A stretch of DNA of 64,000 nucleotides from Lunularia cruciata. Taxonomy: Eukaryota; Streptophyta; Marchantiopsida; Lunulariales; Lunulariaceae. A program made the position numbers and the translations under genes. How positions within the stretch are numbered: the stretch's first letter is position 1; every line of letters starts with the position of its first letter. Under the pieces are notes generated by a model. The model ran no database searches, was not told the origin of the DNA, and worked only from the letters and a program-made list of their open reading frames with translations. The DNA is taken from assembly GCA_948567375.1 (NCBI GenBank), contig OX419758.1, forward strand, positions 4,655,001-4,719,000. Direction: 5' to 3'. Positions 22,553 through 34,151 of this stretch are shown here, piece after piece.

Positions 22553-24854
22553 GGTGGTGTTCTTGGATGATATCTTAATCTATAGCAAGACAAAGGCAAT
22601 CACGTGAAGTATGTGCAAGAAGTCCTAAGATGACTATGATAGTGGAAATTTTATTGCAAGAAGTCAAAGTGTGCCTTTTGGTAGGATAAGATGGAAGAGG
22701 AGAAAATCAAGACCATTACTGATTGGCCTACTCCAAAGAATAATACAAAAGTATGGGCATTTAATGGATTGGTCAATTTTACCAATGGTTCATCTATTAT
22801 TATGCTCATGTGGCTACACCATTGAATAACCTCTTAGGAAGAACTTGAGCTTCCAATGGACCACCAAGCACAAAGAAGCATTCCAAAGGTTGAAACATAT
22901 GGTGACTTCAAGACCCATTCTTCAACCATATGATCCTAAGCTACCTTGTGTGATTGACTTTGATGCTTCTAACTTTGCAATTGAAGCCGTGTTGCAATAG
23001 GAATTCCTTGATTGACTACATCCCATTGCCTTTATGTCTTGCCAATTAAATACAATTGAAAGAAATTACTCTGATTAATATTTGGAACAACTTGCAATGG
23101 TATATGTCACCAAGGTATGGAGGCATTATGTCTTGGAGAAACAAATGATCATATGAATTGATCACAAACCATTGTTGTAGACCTTACAATTAGAACACAT
23201 GAAGAGTCGACATTGTTGATGGGAAGAGCAACTCCAATTGTTTAACATCAAACTTGAGTAAAAACCAGATTGGTTCATGTCATCCCTGATGCTCTATCAT
23301 GGTAACTTGATTTGAAGTCTCTTCTTCTTATCATGGTGGCAAATAAGACAATGTCAATTGACTCCAAGGTCCAAAATGAGTTTAGGTCAGCTCTACAACA
23401 AGATCCCTTCTTTCAAATAGTACATGGTTGTCTTACAATATGCGATAAAGAGTACAAAACCTTCTCCTTCAAGGAAGGCCTTCTATTCCATGAGAATTGG
23501 ATCTATGTTCCAACCAAAGGTAATCTCCTACTTGTGCCCCTTCAAAAAGCCCATGATTTACCAATAGCTGGTCACATGGGAGTGGACAAGACCTTGAGCA
23601 CCCTCCAATGCTAATGGTGGTGGTTCAATATGGCACAAGATGTTTGGGAGTTTGTCCAATCATGTGAGAGTTACTAACACAACAAGCTAGTAACCAAAAA
23701 CCGTTTGGACTCCTTCAACCACTCCTCATTCCATCTCCTCATTAGGAAGATGGGAGCTTAGATTTCATCACCTCTTTGCCCAAGACAAAGCAAGGTCACA
23801 TAGCAATTGTGGTGTTTGTGGATAAGCTTAGATAGCAAATCCACCTGGCACCAGAGGTCGATATTGTGGATGCTCCAACCTTGGCATAAATTTACTTCAA
23901 CAATGTATTCAAGCATCATGGGATGTTGTGTGTACTCATCTTTGACCGTGATCTTTGTTTCATTGGAAAGTTTTGGCAAACACTCTTCCAGATACTTGTA
24001 CCAAGCTTGCTTTGTCCACGGCCTATCATCCTCCAACTGATGGACAAACTAAATATGAAAATTGCACCTTGGAAGATATACTTTGTGCCTTTGTTAACAT
24101 TCACCATACCAATTGGGATGAATGTCTTGTAGCTGCGGAGTTTGCATATAATAATTCTAAACAAAACAAGCACCAGATTCTCTCCTTTCTTTCTCAATTT
24201 TGGTCAAGACCCACTTGTTCCAAATTCCCTTCTTGCTCCTCCTCCGTCTCATGTCCCTCATACTTCCATCTTCTTGACCACCATCTTTCAATCCTTCCAA
24301 CAAGCCAAATCTCATCTCCTTGTTGCTCAAAATTGGCAGGAAAAAATATGCAAATCACCATTACCATGATCTTTGTTTTCAAATTGGTGATGAAGTCATG
24401 CTCTCACCTAATAATCTCCTTCTCCCACTTGATACCCAAGTTTGTAAACTTGCACCTATTTGGATAGGATCCTTTGATGTCATCCAAATTGTCTCTTTTG
24501 TTGCTCATCAACTTGTCTTGCCTTGCCATATGTGAATCCATCTTGTCTTTCATATTTCCAAGTTGAAAACCCTTTGTTCCTAACCCATCTTCTTTTTCCT
24601 CTCAAGTCCAACCTCCTCCTCTTCTTGTCCCTATCAATGATCATGAAGAGTATGAAGTTGAGCATATACTTGCACATTGACACATCTAACACGGTTGTCG
24701 ACAACATACAAAGTACAAGGTCCTTTGGAATGGCTATCCTCTTCATGATGCCACATAGGAACATCTTTCTTATCTCTAGAATGCACAACCGGCCATCCAA
24801 GATTTTGAAGCTTCACTGGCAACGAGGGCATCACTAACTAGCAGTGGGCGAATA
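22553..24854 (+). pseudogene. chromovirus EC, RT-to-chromodomain part 2
   Basis: It resumes at the reverse transcriptase catalytic block (VVFLDDILIYSKTK) exactly where part 1 stops. RNase H follows at 22860-23300. The integrase zinc-binding region is at 23312-23660 with the H-H pair intact. The integrase core spans 23755-24200 ([27 protein letters not shown]). The HLVFHISKLKTL-type junction is near 24535 and the chromodomain at 24635-24800. Stops and a frameshift near 24000 inactivate it. The 3' LTR follows at 24855. Confidence 0.8.
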
Positions 24855-25268
24855 TGTAACAATAAAGAGTTTAGTTATGAAGTTAGTGGGGCTAACAAAG
24901 AAGCAAATAAGACAAATTAGCCTAGAATATTCTAGATATATCTAGGAAGCTTCTTGGGAAGCTTTACAGCTACCTTAGCTTGCATCCCAAGTAGGTAACT
25001 TCTAGAAGCTTCCAACTAGCTTAGCTTGCATGCTAAGTAAACGACTTCTAAAAGGAAACTTTTTGAGAAGCTTTCCAATTAACTTGGCTTGCACTCCAAG
25101 AAAGCGGCTCAAGGAAGCTTCTTGAGAAGATTTTCAAGAGCCTTGTGTATGATCCTTATAAATACAAGAGCCAAAGCTCATGCTAATCATTTGGAGTTTT
25201 CTCTCATTCGAGTGTCCCATTGCGAGCTTCCATTCTCCTATTTCTCTCCTTGGTCTTGGACTTTTACA
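24855..25268 (+). repeat. 3' LTR of chromovirus EC
   Basis: 414 bp from TGTAACAATAAAG to GACTTTTACA. It carries the AAGCTTCTTGGGAAGCTT palindromic units and a good TATAAATA box at 25157-25164, and is shorter than the 481-bp LTR of A because it has fewer or shorter units. Confidence 0.8.
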
Positions 25269-25572
25269 GAAAGCTTCTTGGTTAGCTTAGCATGCATCCC
25301 AAGTAGGCAACTTCTAGAATTTTCCAATTAGCTTAGCTTGCATGTCAAGTAAGCAGCTTCTAGAAGGAAGTTGAGAAGCCTCTTGTTTGTATTGGCTTAC
25401 GCTCCAAGAAAGTGGCTTAAAAAAGCTTCTTAAGAAGCTTTTGAAGAACTTATATGATCCCTATCAATACAAAAGCTGAAGCTCATGCTAGGCATTAGGA
25501 AGTTCTTACACTCAAGTGGTCCAATGTGATCTTCCTTTCTCCTATTTCTCTCTTCAATCTTGGTCTTTCACA
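25269..25572 (+). repeat. second, 5'-truncated chromovirus LTR
   Basis: It starts inside the palindromic-repeat zone and ends TGGTCTTTCACA, equivalent to the LTR end. It abuts the EC 3' LTR, so EC probably inserted into, or recombined with, an older LTR of its own family. The LINE 3' end begins next to it at 25573. Confidence 0.65.
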
Positions 25573-28500
25573 ACGTCTTGTATGATAAGCTCTCACACAC
25601 TCCTTGACAAATGTGTCAAATGTTGTGTCCATCCCTCCATATAACTCCAAGGTTAGAGGAACAAAGAGATGAACTTGCTACATAACTCTATACTTGGAGA
25701 CCTTGTGTGGTATTGCTCCATTAGCTGCCTATCTGAGAGGAAGAGTAATCACTCCTTCCAAAATTTCATCATGCATTGGATTTGTAACAACAACATCTGC
25801 CATTGTCACATGATTATCTTGGACCAAGTATAAGTCTATGTTGACATATGTCATCTGCAAACATATAAACACTCCCTCCAAGCAAGGTATCTACTCTCTG
25901 GTGCTATAGCAAACAGTATATACTTGGTGGCATCATGGGTATCTATCCTTTGTCCTCCAAAAGGATATTATGTCATACATATGGTTGTTACATCTAGTGT
26001 ACAACCACATTTACAAGTGAGTAACAAAGATGTAGATAAGTGGATCACACTTAGGCAAAACTTCATTGCTGTAGAGAACGTGGTTGGTGCAATTTGGAAT
26101 GCCCTAGTGCACAATCTAGCTAAGATCCAAGAGCCTACATCCTTGCCAAAGCAAGAGCAAAGATGTGCTCTAGTTGCTTGAGGAATGGACAACCCAACTA
26201 AGAGGGAATGTAGTGTATGTTAACATTGTTGATTCTATCAAAGATTGCAACCCTTTGGTCCAATCTGACAGGAGTGAAGCAAAAGATGGAAGGTACTCTT
26301 GTGCAAGTGAGGATATACCATCTCTCATTTGCCACAATAAAACTTGGAGAGAAAAGGATCCCTCCTCCACCTTGACCACATATGTTCATAAAATTGGCCT
26401 ATCAACAAGCACAAAATGGGAGAAAAGTAGGATGCCAAGGGAGCTCAACTGCCCAAAAATGCTAAAGGTGCCATCTCCTCCATAGATAATATGCTTACCT
26501 TTCCACAAAAGATTGGTAGAGATATGTATCTGTGTGCTAAATTTCCCATCACATACTCAAATGTCTCTAGTCCGATGATATCACCAAAGACTCCTATAAT
26601 CCTCCTATCAAAAGCTCTCAAACATGATAGGAAAGTCAAGGAAAGAGGTACCATGTGAAAAAGGTAAGTTGGTTGGCAAGCAATACTAGAGGAGAGTATA
26701 CCAAATGCCACTTGTGGATCTCCTACTAGAGGAAAGTCATCCACATGGAGAATATCTATTGCAAGGACAATGTCTAAGAAGCATAATTCTTAGATCCTAT
26801 TGGGACTCCAAGAACATGTAGTCCAAATTTAGATATGACACACCCCTTTAAAAGCTCAAGGTGGGGCGGGATACTTGAAAGGGACCATGCTATGCACTTT
26901 GACACCTTGATTCTCAAGCCTACAAGATGTAGCTTGATAGTCAAGTGATCAAAGACTTGTCTAATCTGATCTATGAGACCCACAATGTGTATATCATCTG
27001 CCAAAGAGAGAAATACACAACATGACATGGCCAAAGTGGTAGACAGGAGAGCTCTTAAGTGAGCTATGGCAACCAAAGGTCCCCCTAAAGGATCTCCTTG
27101 TAGTGTACTAACAACTAACTCCAAGATGGTGCTCCTTCTTGTGAAAACCCATATTGGTAGTAAAGGGAAGCAAGAGAACCATAAAGCACACAAAAGAAAT
27201 GAGACTTACCAAGGATCCACTGGCTTGCCTAAGCTCTCTAAAGATGGATGCATGATTTATACTATTAAAAGTGTTTTCAACATCTACTTGTAGGACGATC
27301 CACTCTGGATGGATACCAAAGAGTGCACTGATGCTTAGAGATATGAGAATGAGACTCGCCAAGGATCCACCAACCTATCTAAGCTCTCTAGAGATGGATG
27401 CCCAAGAGAAACTATTAAAATTATTCTCAACATCTGCTTGTATGATCCACTTTGGATGGATATCTAGGAGTGCCATGATGTCTAGAGATAGCCTTAGAAC
27501 CTCTAGGTGTAGCTACTCCAAATTGATGTGGGCAGACATGCTCTCAGAAGTGAGATCAATGCCAAAAGACAATGGTGTGGCTAACCAAGCACAAAAAGAT
27601 CTCTCCAATAACAATTGGTCTAATGCCTTTTATATCCATCTCCATCATGAGAAGTGGACTAGCACCTAACACCAAGCTAATAGATGGAAGAAAATCTCTC
27701 CTTCCTAATATTGCAACCACCTGAAATAGTTGCACCTCAAATAGCTTGGTAAATCCACTAGAAGGATCATTTGCCTAGAAGCAATCTCTAAGAGGCTCAA
27801 ATACCATCTTTGACAAGCCTTTTGAGCAAAGATGAGGAGTAGTGCACAACACTTTTGCAAGAAGTGACCTATCAAGACATAAAATTTGCTTAGATTGATA
27901 ATCCAAAACCTTTGATGGTACTCCTTTTCTTGCCATAGGATGTAGTGAGCTTAGGGAAGATATAGTCTCATCAATGGGACTTGTCATAGACAAAGGTGTA
28001 GCACTCATGTTGCTCTACTAAACTTTCATGCTTGACCTAGTGTCTTACATCGTCGTAATCAAGTGGACTCTGTGGTAACTTGTGGTAGAATTTGTCTCCT
28101 AAAATGTGTTGCCCAATAAAATTCCTCTTGTAGGGCAGCCTAATCCTTGCTCAGAATCAAATAAATCCAATAGCCACCTCTCTATGCCCCGCATATCCTC
28201 ATATAGCATAACAAAGGCACCATCAAGGGAGTAAGAGGAATAAGAACCATGCTAACTTATCAAAGAGATAGCATGTAAAACTATCAAGTTGTAGGTGAAA
28301 AGACTATCAAGCCTTGTCTTTGAGTGGATGAAATAGCCTATGGAATAGACGTAGACATGGAGAACTAGTCTCAAATAACCCCAAGATACAACCTGCTTGA
28401 GATGCTAACCATTCCAATGATTCGATCTATATCCTAGAATGATCAACAAAGGGATAGAGGAAGCGTGCATATTCTTGAGTGTCACTATAGTGGATGTGGT

Positions 28501-28960
28501 TAATGCAAGCATCCCAAGTGGTCCAACCATAATTTTTGTGCATCTTTCCTACATGGGTCTTTACTCCTTGCGAGGTAAAGTGTTGATGACACACCAAATG
28601 TGGTGTATCCTAAGTCACTCCATGTGGTTCCACTTGGGGAAGTTTAGCCATGGTTAGCACAAAAATAATGATCATAATACACAATGTTTCTATCCATATC
28701 TCCCTATAGTTACAAAACCACAACCACTCATATCTCTCAATGAATAAATATTATCTCTCCCACCCCTAAAAGTTATAAATTCTCATAACTTTCAATTTCT
28801 ATCTCAAAAGATTTTTCATTTAAACTCATATGGAACTCAAACATGAATACAAAGAGATTAAGAATGGAAATCCCCACCCATCTATCTCTCAATGTGAAAT
28901 GACCCTAACCCCTACAAAACCTAAAAGTATTTTTTACTCTATTCTCCGTTGCCTTGGATC
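25573..28960 (-). mobile_element. LINE (non-LTR retrotransposon), nearly full length, decayed
   Basis: Minus-strand order: 5' region 28960-28010 (also present at 50110-50935), ORF2 reverse transcriptase about 27700-26790, then a C-terminal domain to about 25600. No LTRs flank it. The 5' end abuts an (AT)n tract at 28993-29065 and the 3' end abuts a chromovirus LTR. No poly(A) tail or target duplication is identifiable. Confidence 0.7.
25600..28008 (-). pseudogene. LINE ORF2: reverse transcriptase and Cys-rich C-terminal domain
   Basis: Readable blocks in order: linker 28008-27775; RT motif A region with LQVDVENTFNSINH near 27310-27260; QGDPLGGPL near 27115; the catalytic A-D-D in SLADDIHIVG near 26990; LGVPIGS near 26790. 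Then a region around ACQPTYL / GVFGDIIGLETFEY (26700-26500) and a C-terminal stretch with CKCG near 26010 and a diverged Cys/His cluster, as in LINE families with a zinc-finger-like tail. The YADD-equivalent Asp pair survives. Stops, frameshifts and a ~140-bp internal tandem duplication (27200-27470) inactivate it. I cannot place it in a LINE clade without a tree. Confidence 0.7.
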
Positions 28961-28990
28961 ATGGAACCCAAATCAATAAATGATCATAAT

Positions 28991-28992
<2 letters not shown>

Positions 28993-29065
<73 letters not shown>
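28993..29065. repeat. (AT)n microsatellite
   Basis: About 35 uninterrupted TA dinucleotides. It separates the 5' end of the LINE (minus strand) from the start of the Penelope-like region (plus strand). The Tyr-Ile runs read through it are artefacts. Confidence 0.95.
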
Positions 29066-29067
<2 letters not shown>

Positions 29068-29089
29068 CCCAAAAGTTTTACATGCTTTT

Positions 29090-31135
29090 ACGTCCAGGTA
29101 CTCTTTTTACCATCCTCATTGTTGCTTTTAAGTATGGGGGAACTCTAGGCCGTTTACCCTTTAACTTTGCCTCACTTTCACAGACATTATCAAACTTTTC
29201 TTCTCCTCCTTATCCTTGCAAGTGTATTCAACATCCACGTTTCATTAACCCTTCACATGGGCTTGTCGTTACAACTTCACTTAAAATTTAATCTTCCTCC
29301 AACATTTCACATGTCTTCTCTAGAGGAACCAAGTTTTGTATTTTTCCCACCTTTCCCCCCTCTACTTTCATTGCAGTTCAAACTTGCATTCACAATTTTG
29401 TTCTTTATTATAAAGCGATATTGGGCACCAAAGGCATTTTTGACCAATGGAAAGTCACCATTCTACAAAAATTTAAAATTTTACTCAATCTCCCTCCCAT
29501 TTCTCATGATTTCAATTCTGTAGATCTTATTTTCCTTTCTCCTCATGATAGAAAACTTCTTGCTCATTCAATTCCCATTTCATTATTACTTATATGAACA
29601 AGTGCACCAACAACTTTGTATCCATTTGCAAACACTTTTACATTCAAACTTTGCTCAACTAGCTTCATTCTCCTTTAAAAACCTAGATTACTCAAAACCA
29701 ACTTTTACTTTCTCACCATAATTTCAATACCTCTCACTGATTTTGCACTTCCAAGGATTCCATGAAACTCCCTTACTTCTGCTGTGCTTGGAAATTCCAT
29801 AAGTCTCCCGTTGCTCCTAGGTTCATTGCTGCAGGCTACTCTACTTCCTTGTTTGAATTTTCTTGCTGGTTGAGCTCATTCTTCAAAGCATTGCTACCTT
29901 TTGCAAAAGACCTCTGGAATAATGAGTTCTTACCCGTGGGGCTGATGGTCAACTCTAACTGGATCTTGGATGACTCTTTTGAACTTCTTGTTTTGCTTGA
30001 GCAGGTGCTAAGACTGCTCAAGAGAAGATCCTCTTCTCCCACAAATTCTAGTTTGCAGCAGACTCATGCCACCTTGGAAGAAGTTCTTCTTCAAAGTTTG
30101 ATTTCACCACCCTTTATACAAAGATCCACCTCCATGATCTCAAAACAAGGCTGTCTACTCTCATTAGATCTATTTTCCATTATAGGTTCATGTTGAATAG
30201 GGAAAATTTGTTACTAGTTGAGACCTCTACACTTGACATCAAATCTAGATCGCTTAACATTCAAAACAATATCTCTCAATTGACAAAACACCTCAAATTC
30301 ATGGTTGTTGATGAGGACTTTCTCATCTGTTGAATGCTATTCCTTTTTGATAACCTCTACATCACTTTTGGGAATAAGCTCTTCCGTCAAGAGATTGGGA
30401 TTCGTATGGGACACCTTGTGTTGTCTTCGTGGCTAGCCTGTACCTCTTCACCTATGAACTTGATTTCATTTGCAAATTACGGGATGCAAATGATGTTGCT
30501 TTGTTGCATGACCTGTCCCAAGTTTGAAGATATGTTGATCTTCAGGTAGTTGGTTCGGGACTTGATCATTTCACAAATTTTATGTATATGGATGATGCTA
30601 CTAGAGGTGGAAGGATCTATCCTAGACTTTTCTATGAGCTAGTTTGAACTCATTTTGGCACTCACTATGATTTTCTCAATTGTCACATTACCTAGGATGA
30701 CTTCAATATCTTTGTCTCTATTCATGATAAGAAAGAGCTGCCTCACTTTGCTCACATCAAGCCAATGTCAATCCCTCATGTTCTTTCAGACATTTCCTCT
30801 ACATGTAAACTAGGGATTATAAAATTGGAGTGTGTTAGATACAGACATATGTAATTCTAAAAGTCATACCTTTCAGCTGTAGGTTACTTATAAAAAGCTT
30901 CATCTCCAAAATTACACTCTTCACATGATCTAGAAAAAAATTTGCTTGGTCTTACAATTGGGAAAAGATATCCATGGTTATCAATGTCTTAGTATCTATA
31001 GAGATTTAAGAACATCTGTTCTTTCTACCAAGCAAGGAGCTCAAGTTTGTGCCCACCAGTACTTTTCACTACAGGCTTGTATGCCATTCTGTTGATCAAT
31101 TGATCAGAAGTTATACTTGACTTCTTATTTCATGT
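29090..31135 (+). pseudogene. Penelope-like retroelement, reverse transcriptase remnant
   Basis: Conserved pieces of the Penelope-type RT are present in order though in shifting frames. A C-K-C...H and H-G-x-V-V-T-T block lies at 29200-29290, and a Y-P-F-A-N-T/C-K-x-Y-x-like block near 29615-29650. WKFHKSPVAPRFIAAGYST is at 29790-29850 (equivalent to the PKxHK..RFIA motif) and NSNWILDDSFELL near 29950. FGNKLFRQEIGIRMG is at 30370-30415, a degenerate Y-V-D-D equivalent near 30530, and RIYPRLFYEL...FLNCHI at 30610-30690. No GIY-YIG endonuclease is recognisable downstream, so it is either truncated or from an endonuclease-lacking branch. Such elements are known in conifers. Confidence 0.65.
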
Positions 31136-31933
31136 ATATATTATTTTATTGTCTATAGAGATTTGAGAACATATGTTCTTTCTGCCAGGCGGTGAGCTCA
31201 TTTTCAACCCCACCAGTAATTTTTCCCCTAGACCCAAATACCATCTTGATTCCTGCAGGAATATATACGCATTGAATACCACTATTTGCATTTTCTACAA
31301 TGTGGACTTGATTTTTTGCTTATGGACATGTGGCCTCTGCTTTTGGACACATGGGCCCACCTGGTCCTTCACTTCATATGAGGCTGAATTTCCTTCCATG
31401 CTTTGACCTTTAGCAAGATGTCATAATCTTTTCAGCTCTCGTTTTGTTTCTCTGTTTGCCCTCCTCTTCAGCTTCTGTTCTCCTTTCCCCTCTATGGATT
31501 ATTATTTTCATTTCACTTTTGGTTGCTGCTCATTCTACTTTACTTTGCACTTTTGACCCCCATTTCAACTGACATGGGTGGATTCACTCCCTACTGTCTT
31601 TGTTGGGTGTCAAACTATTTGCTCTTTCTTGTGCCTTTTGACTTACCTCCTCACTCTTTCTTTTGCTGTGAATTTACTACCGTCTTCATTTGTTGCATCA
31701 TCTATTACTTCTACTAATTTTCATCTACTTTCAATACTAACATTTGTTTCCTTTCAGGCTTTAACTAGGTATATGTTGAGTCTCTTACTTATTAATGCTC
31801 ATGTTTTCATTTTCTTGTTGATTTATTTGCATCACATACTCATTTTGGCAAGTATTATTGCTGCACATTGTTTGGATTTTATGCCTCATACATTTTAGCT
31901 TTTTCCTTACCCTAAGTAGCACTGTTGGAAGCA
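31136..31933. other. pyrimidine-rich unassigned region after Penelope-like remnant
   Basis: No coding motif. Long C/T-rich stretches and short duplicated text (the phrase ATAGAGATTT(A/G)AGAACAT at about 30998 and 31155). Probably 3' untranslated sequence of the Penelope-like element or an older duplicate of it. A comparable C/T-rich stretch precedes the matching hairpin cassette at 48576. Confidence 0.3.
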
Positions 31934-31979
31934 ACCGAGTGCGCCTTGGCACTCATGAGTTTTTTAGCAAAAACTCGGT
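31934..31979 (+). repeat. ACCGAGT...ACTCGGT hairpin cassette, copy 1
   Basis: Seven-base perfect arms 32 bases apart, preceded by AAGCA/GAAGCA. A second copy occurs at 48576-48620 in similar flanking context. It may mark the 3' end of a dispersed element. Confidence 0.45.
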
Positions 31980-32143
31980 AGGGGTATTGACAATTGCTCA
32001 GCCACTTTGGCACTGCATGAGGCAAAAATATAGTCATAAGTGTTTTTGTGGAGGTTTAATACCTTATGCTTCCCTTAGCTGTTTAGCATCTCAGGATTCC
32101 AGCGTCCATAGTGCTAGTTGTGATATACTTTATATCCTGTCCT

Positions 32144-32229
32144 CTTATGCTTCACTCTTGTTGCCTTGTTACACTTTGACCCATTTCTTATGCTTCACTC
32201 TTGTTGCCTTGTTACACTTTGACCCATTT
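32144..32229. repeat. 43-bp perfect tandem duplication
   Basis: Two identical 43-bp units beginning CTTATGCTTCACTCTTG. A 31-bp tandem duplication (32511-32573, TTCTCAATTT-type) follows 280 bp later. Confidence 0.85.
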
Positions 32230-32591
32230 CTGCAGCCACATCACCCAAGAACTCTTTTTTTGTTCCATTCCTCCATTCCCCAACTAATTCACTCCCTAGT
32301 ATTTTTGCTCCTTTTATCCCTTTGCTCTTTGACTGCTTCATGCTTCGCACTCTCGTGTCTACAATGTTCCTACCCAACTCAAGCACATGTTCTTCATCTT
32401 TGTTCATGCGGTGCTTACTGGCGTGCTCTTACATCATGTTTCTTCCTCCTCTCCATCATTTGCATAGATGATCTAGATTTCATGGTCTTTACTAGTCATC
32501 AGCCATCCCTTGTTCTCAATTTGTTTCAATTATACTTTTGATGTTCTCAATTTATTTCAATTATACTTTTGATGTAGGATACATTTGATGA

Positions 32592-32624
32592 TGCAAAGGG
32601 CAGATGAGAGATTTGCCCTTTGCA
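32592..32624. repeat. perfect 11-bp inverted repeat
   Basis: TGCAAAGGGCA and TGCCCTTTGCA separated by an 11-base loop. It could be the terminus of a small element or an RNA hairpin; nothing else supports either reading. Confidence 0.6.
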
Positions 32625-32737
32625 TTCCATGCATTCTACCTTAGAGATTTAACATTACTCTAGCATCGTGATTCATGTACATTTTACTAATTCATCATTT
32701 GCCTTTCATGAGTTCCGGGAACGGCATCTGATCTCGT

Positions 32738-32835
32738 ATATCTCTATATATATAGAGATAAAAATTTACTTTCTCTTTCTCCCCCTCCCGTTTCTCTTTC
32801 TGCCCCCTCCCGTTGCCTCTCTCTCTCTCCCTCTC
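32738..32835 (+). promoter_or_regulatory. possible core promoter: TATA palindrome and CT-rich leader
   Basis: ATCTCTATATATATAGAGAT (a perfect palindrome holding a TATA box) at about 32740-32760 is followed by a dense C/T-rich run with CTCTCTCTC near 32815. This is the arrangement of many plant promoters with pyrimidine-patch leaders. No gene with a clear frame follows on the plus strand, so this is weak. Confidence 0.25.
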
Positions 32836-33469
32836 GTTGTCGATTGGGTTGCTATGCTATAGGAAGAGAGCTGCGAAATTTATCCAAGATTCTTTTCTCT
32901 GAATGTTGAGATCGAGCTCTGTTCAAACAAGGTTATCAAACAAGGATCGAGGTCTGTTAATTTACCGTTCAGAAAAGATCTTGCGCAAAGAAGGGCGGGA
33001 GGTTTAAGGTTGATAACGTTACTAAATTGTTTGAACTTGCCTTCCACTTTCCGAATCTCGATGCCTTAGAAAACAACTGAGCAGTTGGTGTAGTTGAATC
33101 ACCTGCCGATGAGATAACAACCAGTCCGAGAAGAGGTATGACTTTGACAGGCGTATAAAAGCTGACTCGAGACACACGTAAACACACGAAACTGACTTCT
33201 TGCATATCGCCGCTTCAGTCTATGATAATGTGGAGATGCAGTACTACTAGTTCGAGCACGACCTCGAGTACAGTTACTATACAGATGTGGAACGTAGAGT
33301 ATGAAGGGTAGTCTGATGATTGAGCTGAATAACAACAACACATCGTCTAGATCTATTACGATTCACACAGTAGAGAGCAACTGGTTGAATTCGTATTTCG
33401 ATTCCGATTTCGATTTCCTGGAGTCCTGTGTACATTTAAGTTCTTCGGTAATTTGAATACTGGGGTGAT

Positions 33470-33501
33470 AAAGGGGACCCACGAATACTGTGGGTCCCTT
33501 T
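33470..33501. repeat. hairpin 65 bp downstream of pseudogene end
   Basis: AAAGGGGACCCAC and GTGGGTCCCTTT pair with a single bulged G around a 7-base loop. On the minus strand it lies just after the stop of the frameshifted paralogue, and may belong to its 3' UTR. Confidence 0.5.
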
Positions 33502-33567
33502 TATTAACATGTAATTGCAGGCTGTGGGTCTCGATTCGTGCCAAATGCTTATGCATTAGTTTATGTT

Positions 33568-34151
33568 TCAAAGACAGCTCTCAGTATCGTCCAGTTTCTT
33601 AAAGCCATCTAAGTACAGCGTCAGAGCTAGGATGAAATTTCTAGATTCAAGTATAGTAGGACAAGAACATGGGATATATTTGAAGCAAATAATATTGTTG
33701 CATCTACCCAGAAAATTATCCAAGCTGGCAAAGTAGCAACTTCTGAACTCGATTAAACTTGAATTCTCCAGATTGTGGTTAGTTCTGCAACATTTCCTTC
33801 CATTATAGAACTCAACACAGGGGCGAAAAAACATAACAAATCCGAATTCTTGCAAAGGTCGGTCGGTCGGTCCTCGACTTTTCCCACCATTGTCTCCTAA
33901 AATGTCAAGGATTTCCGTAACTACGGTTGTAGTACCGTTTACTGTATATGGTAAACGGATGGTCTTCAGCGGTGTTAGTCCATATGTTGACCCAACTTTA
34001 GCATTATGGAAAACTTGGGGACAAAGCAGATTCACAGGAGCATCGTTGGTGGCAAGGTATGTTTGACGCAGGTTTGTGCGGCCACTCCCTTCAAGAAAGC
34101 CGAAAGCACCGTAATAATGACGAGCAGAGGGACAGCGGATTTCATACCCAT
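33568..34151 (-). pseudogene. frameshifted paralogue of the secreted-protein gene
   Basis: From the ATG at 34151 it reads a signal peptide nearly identical to that of the gene at 34831 (MG.KSAV.LL..I.VLSAFL.GVAAQT), then shifts frame near 34060 because one A is missing relative to the intact gene. In the +1 frame it continues with matching VGxxYxLxPLxTI, PYxVNGTT and EILD blocks to about 33905. It then diverges completely into a Cys-rich tail ending at 33568. (GGTC)4 at 33858-33874 lies in the diverged part. An upstream ATG at 34307 is in frame but lies before the signal peptide, so 34151 is the better start. It could still make a short secreted peptide of 39 residues. A TATATAAT on the minus strand at 34428-34435 is a candidate promoter. 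Confidence 0.65.

Noticed and set aside
28949-29291. Frames with long Tyr-Ile repeats
   Set aside because: Translation of the (AT)n microsatellite.
31858-32541. 227-codon plus-strand frame
   Set aside because: Built from C/T-rich and duplicated non-coding text, giving Leu/Ser/His-rich low-complexity peptide; contains the 43-bp tandem duplication.
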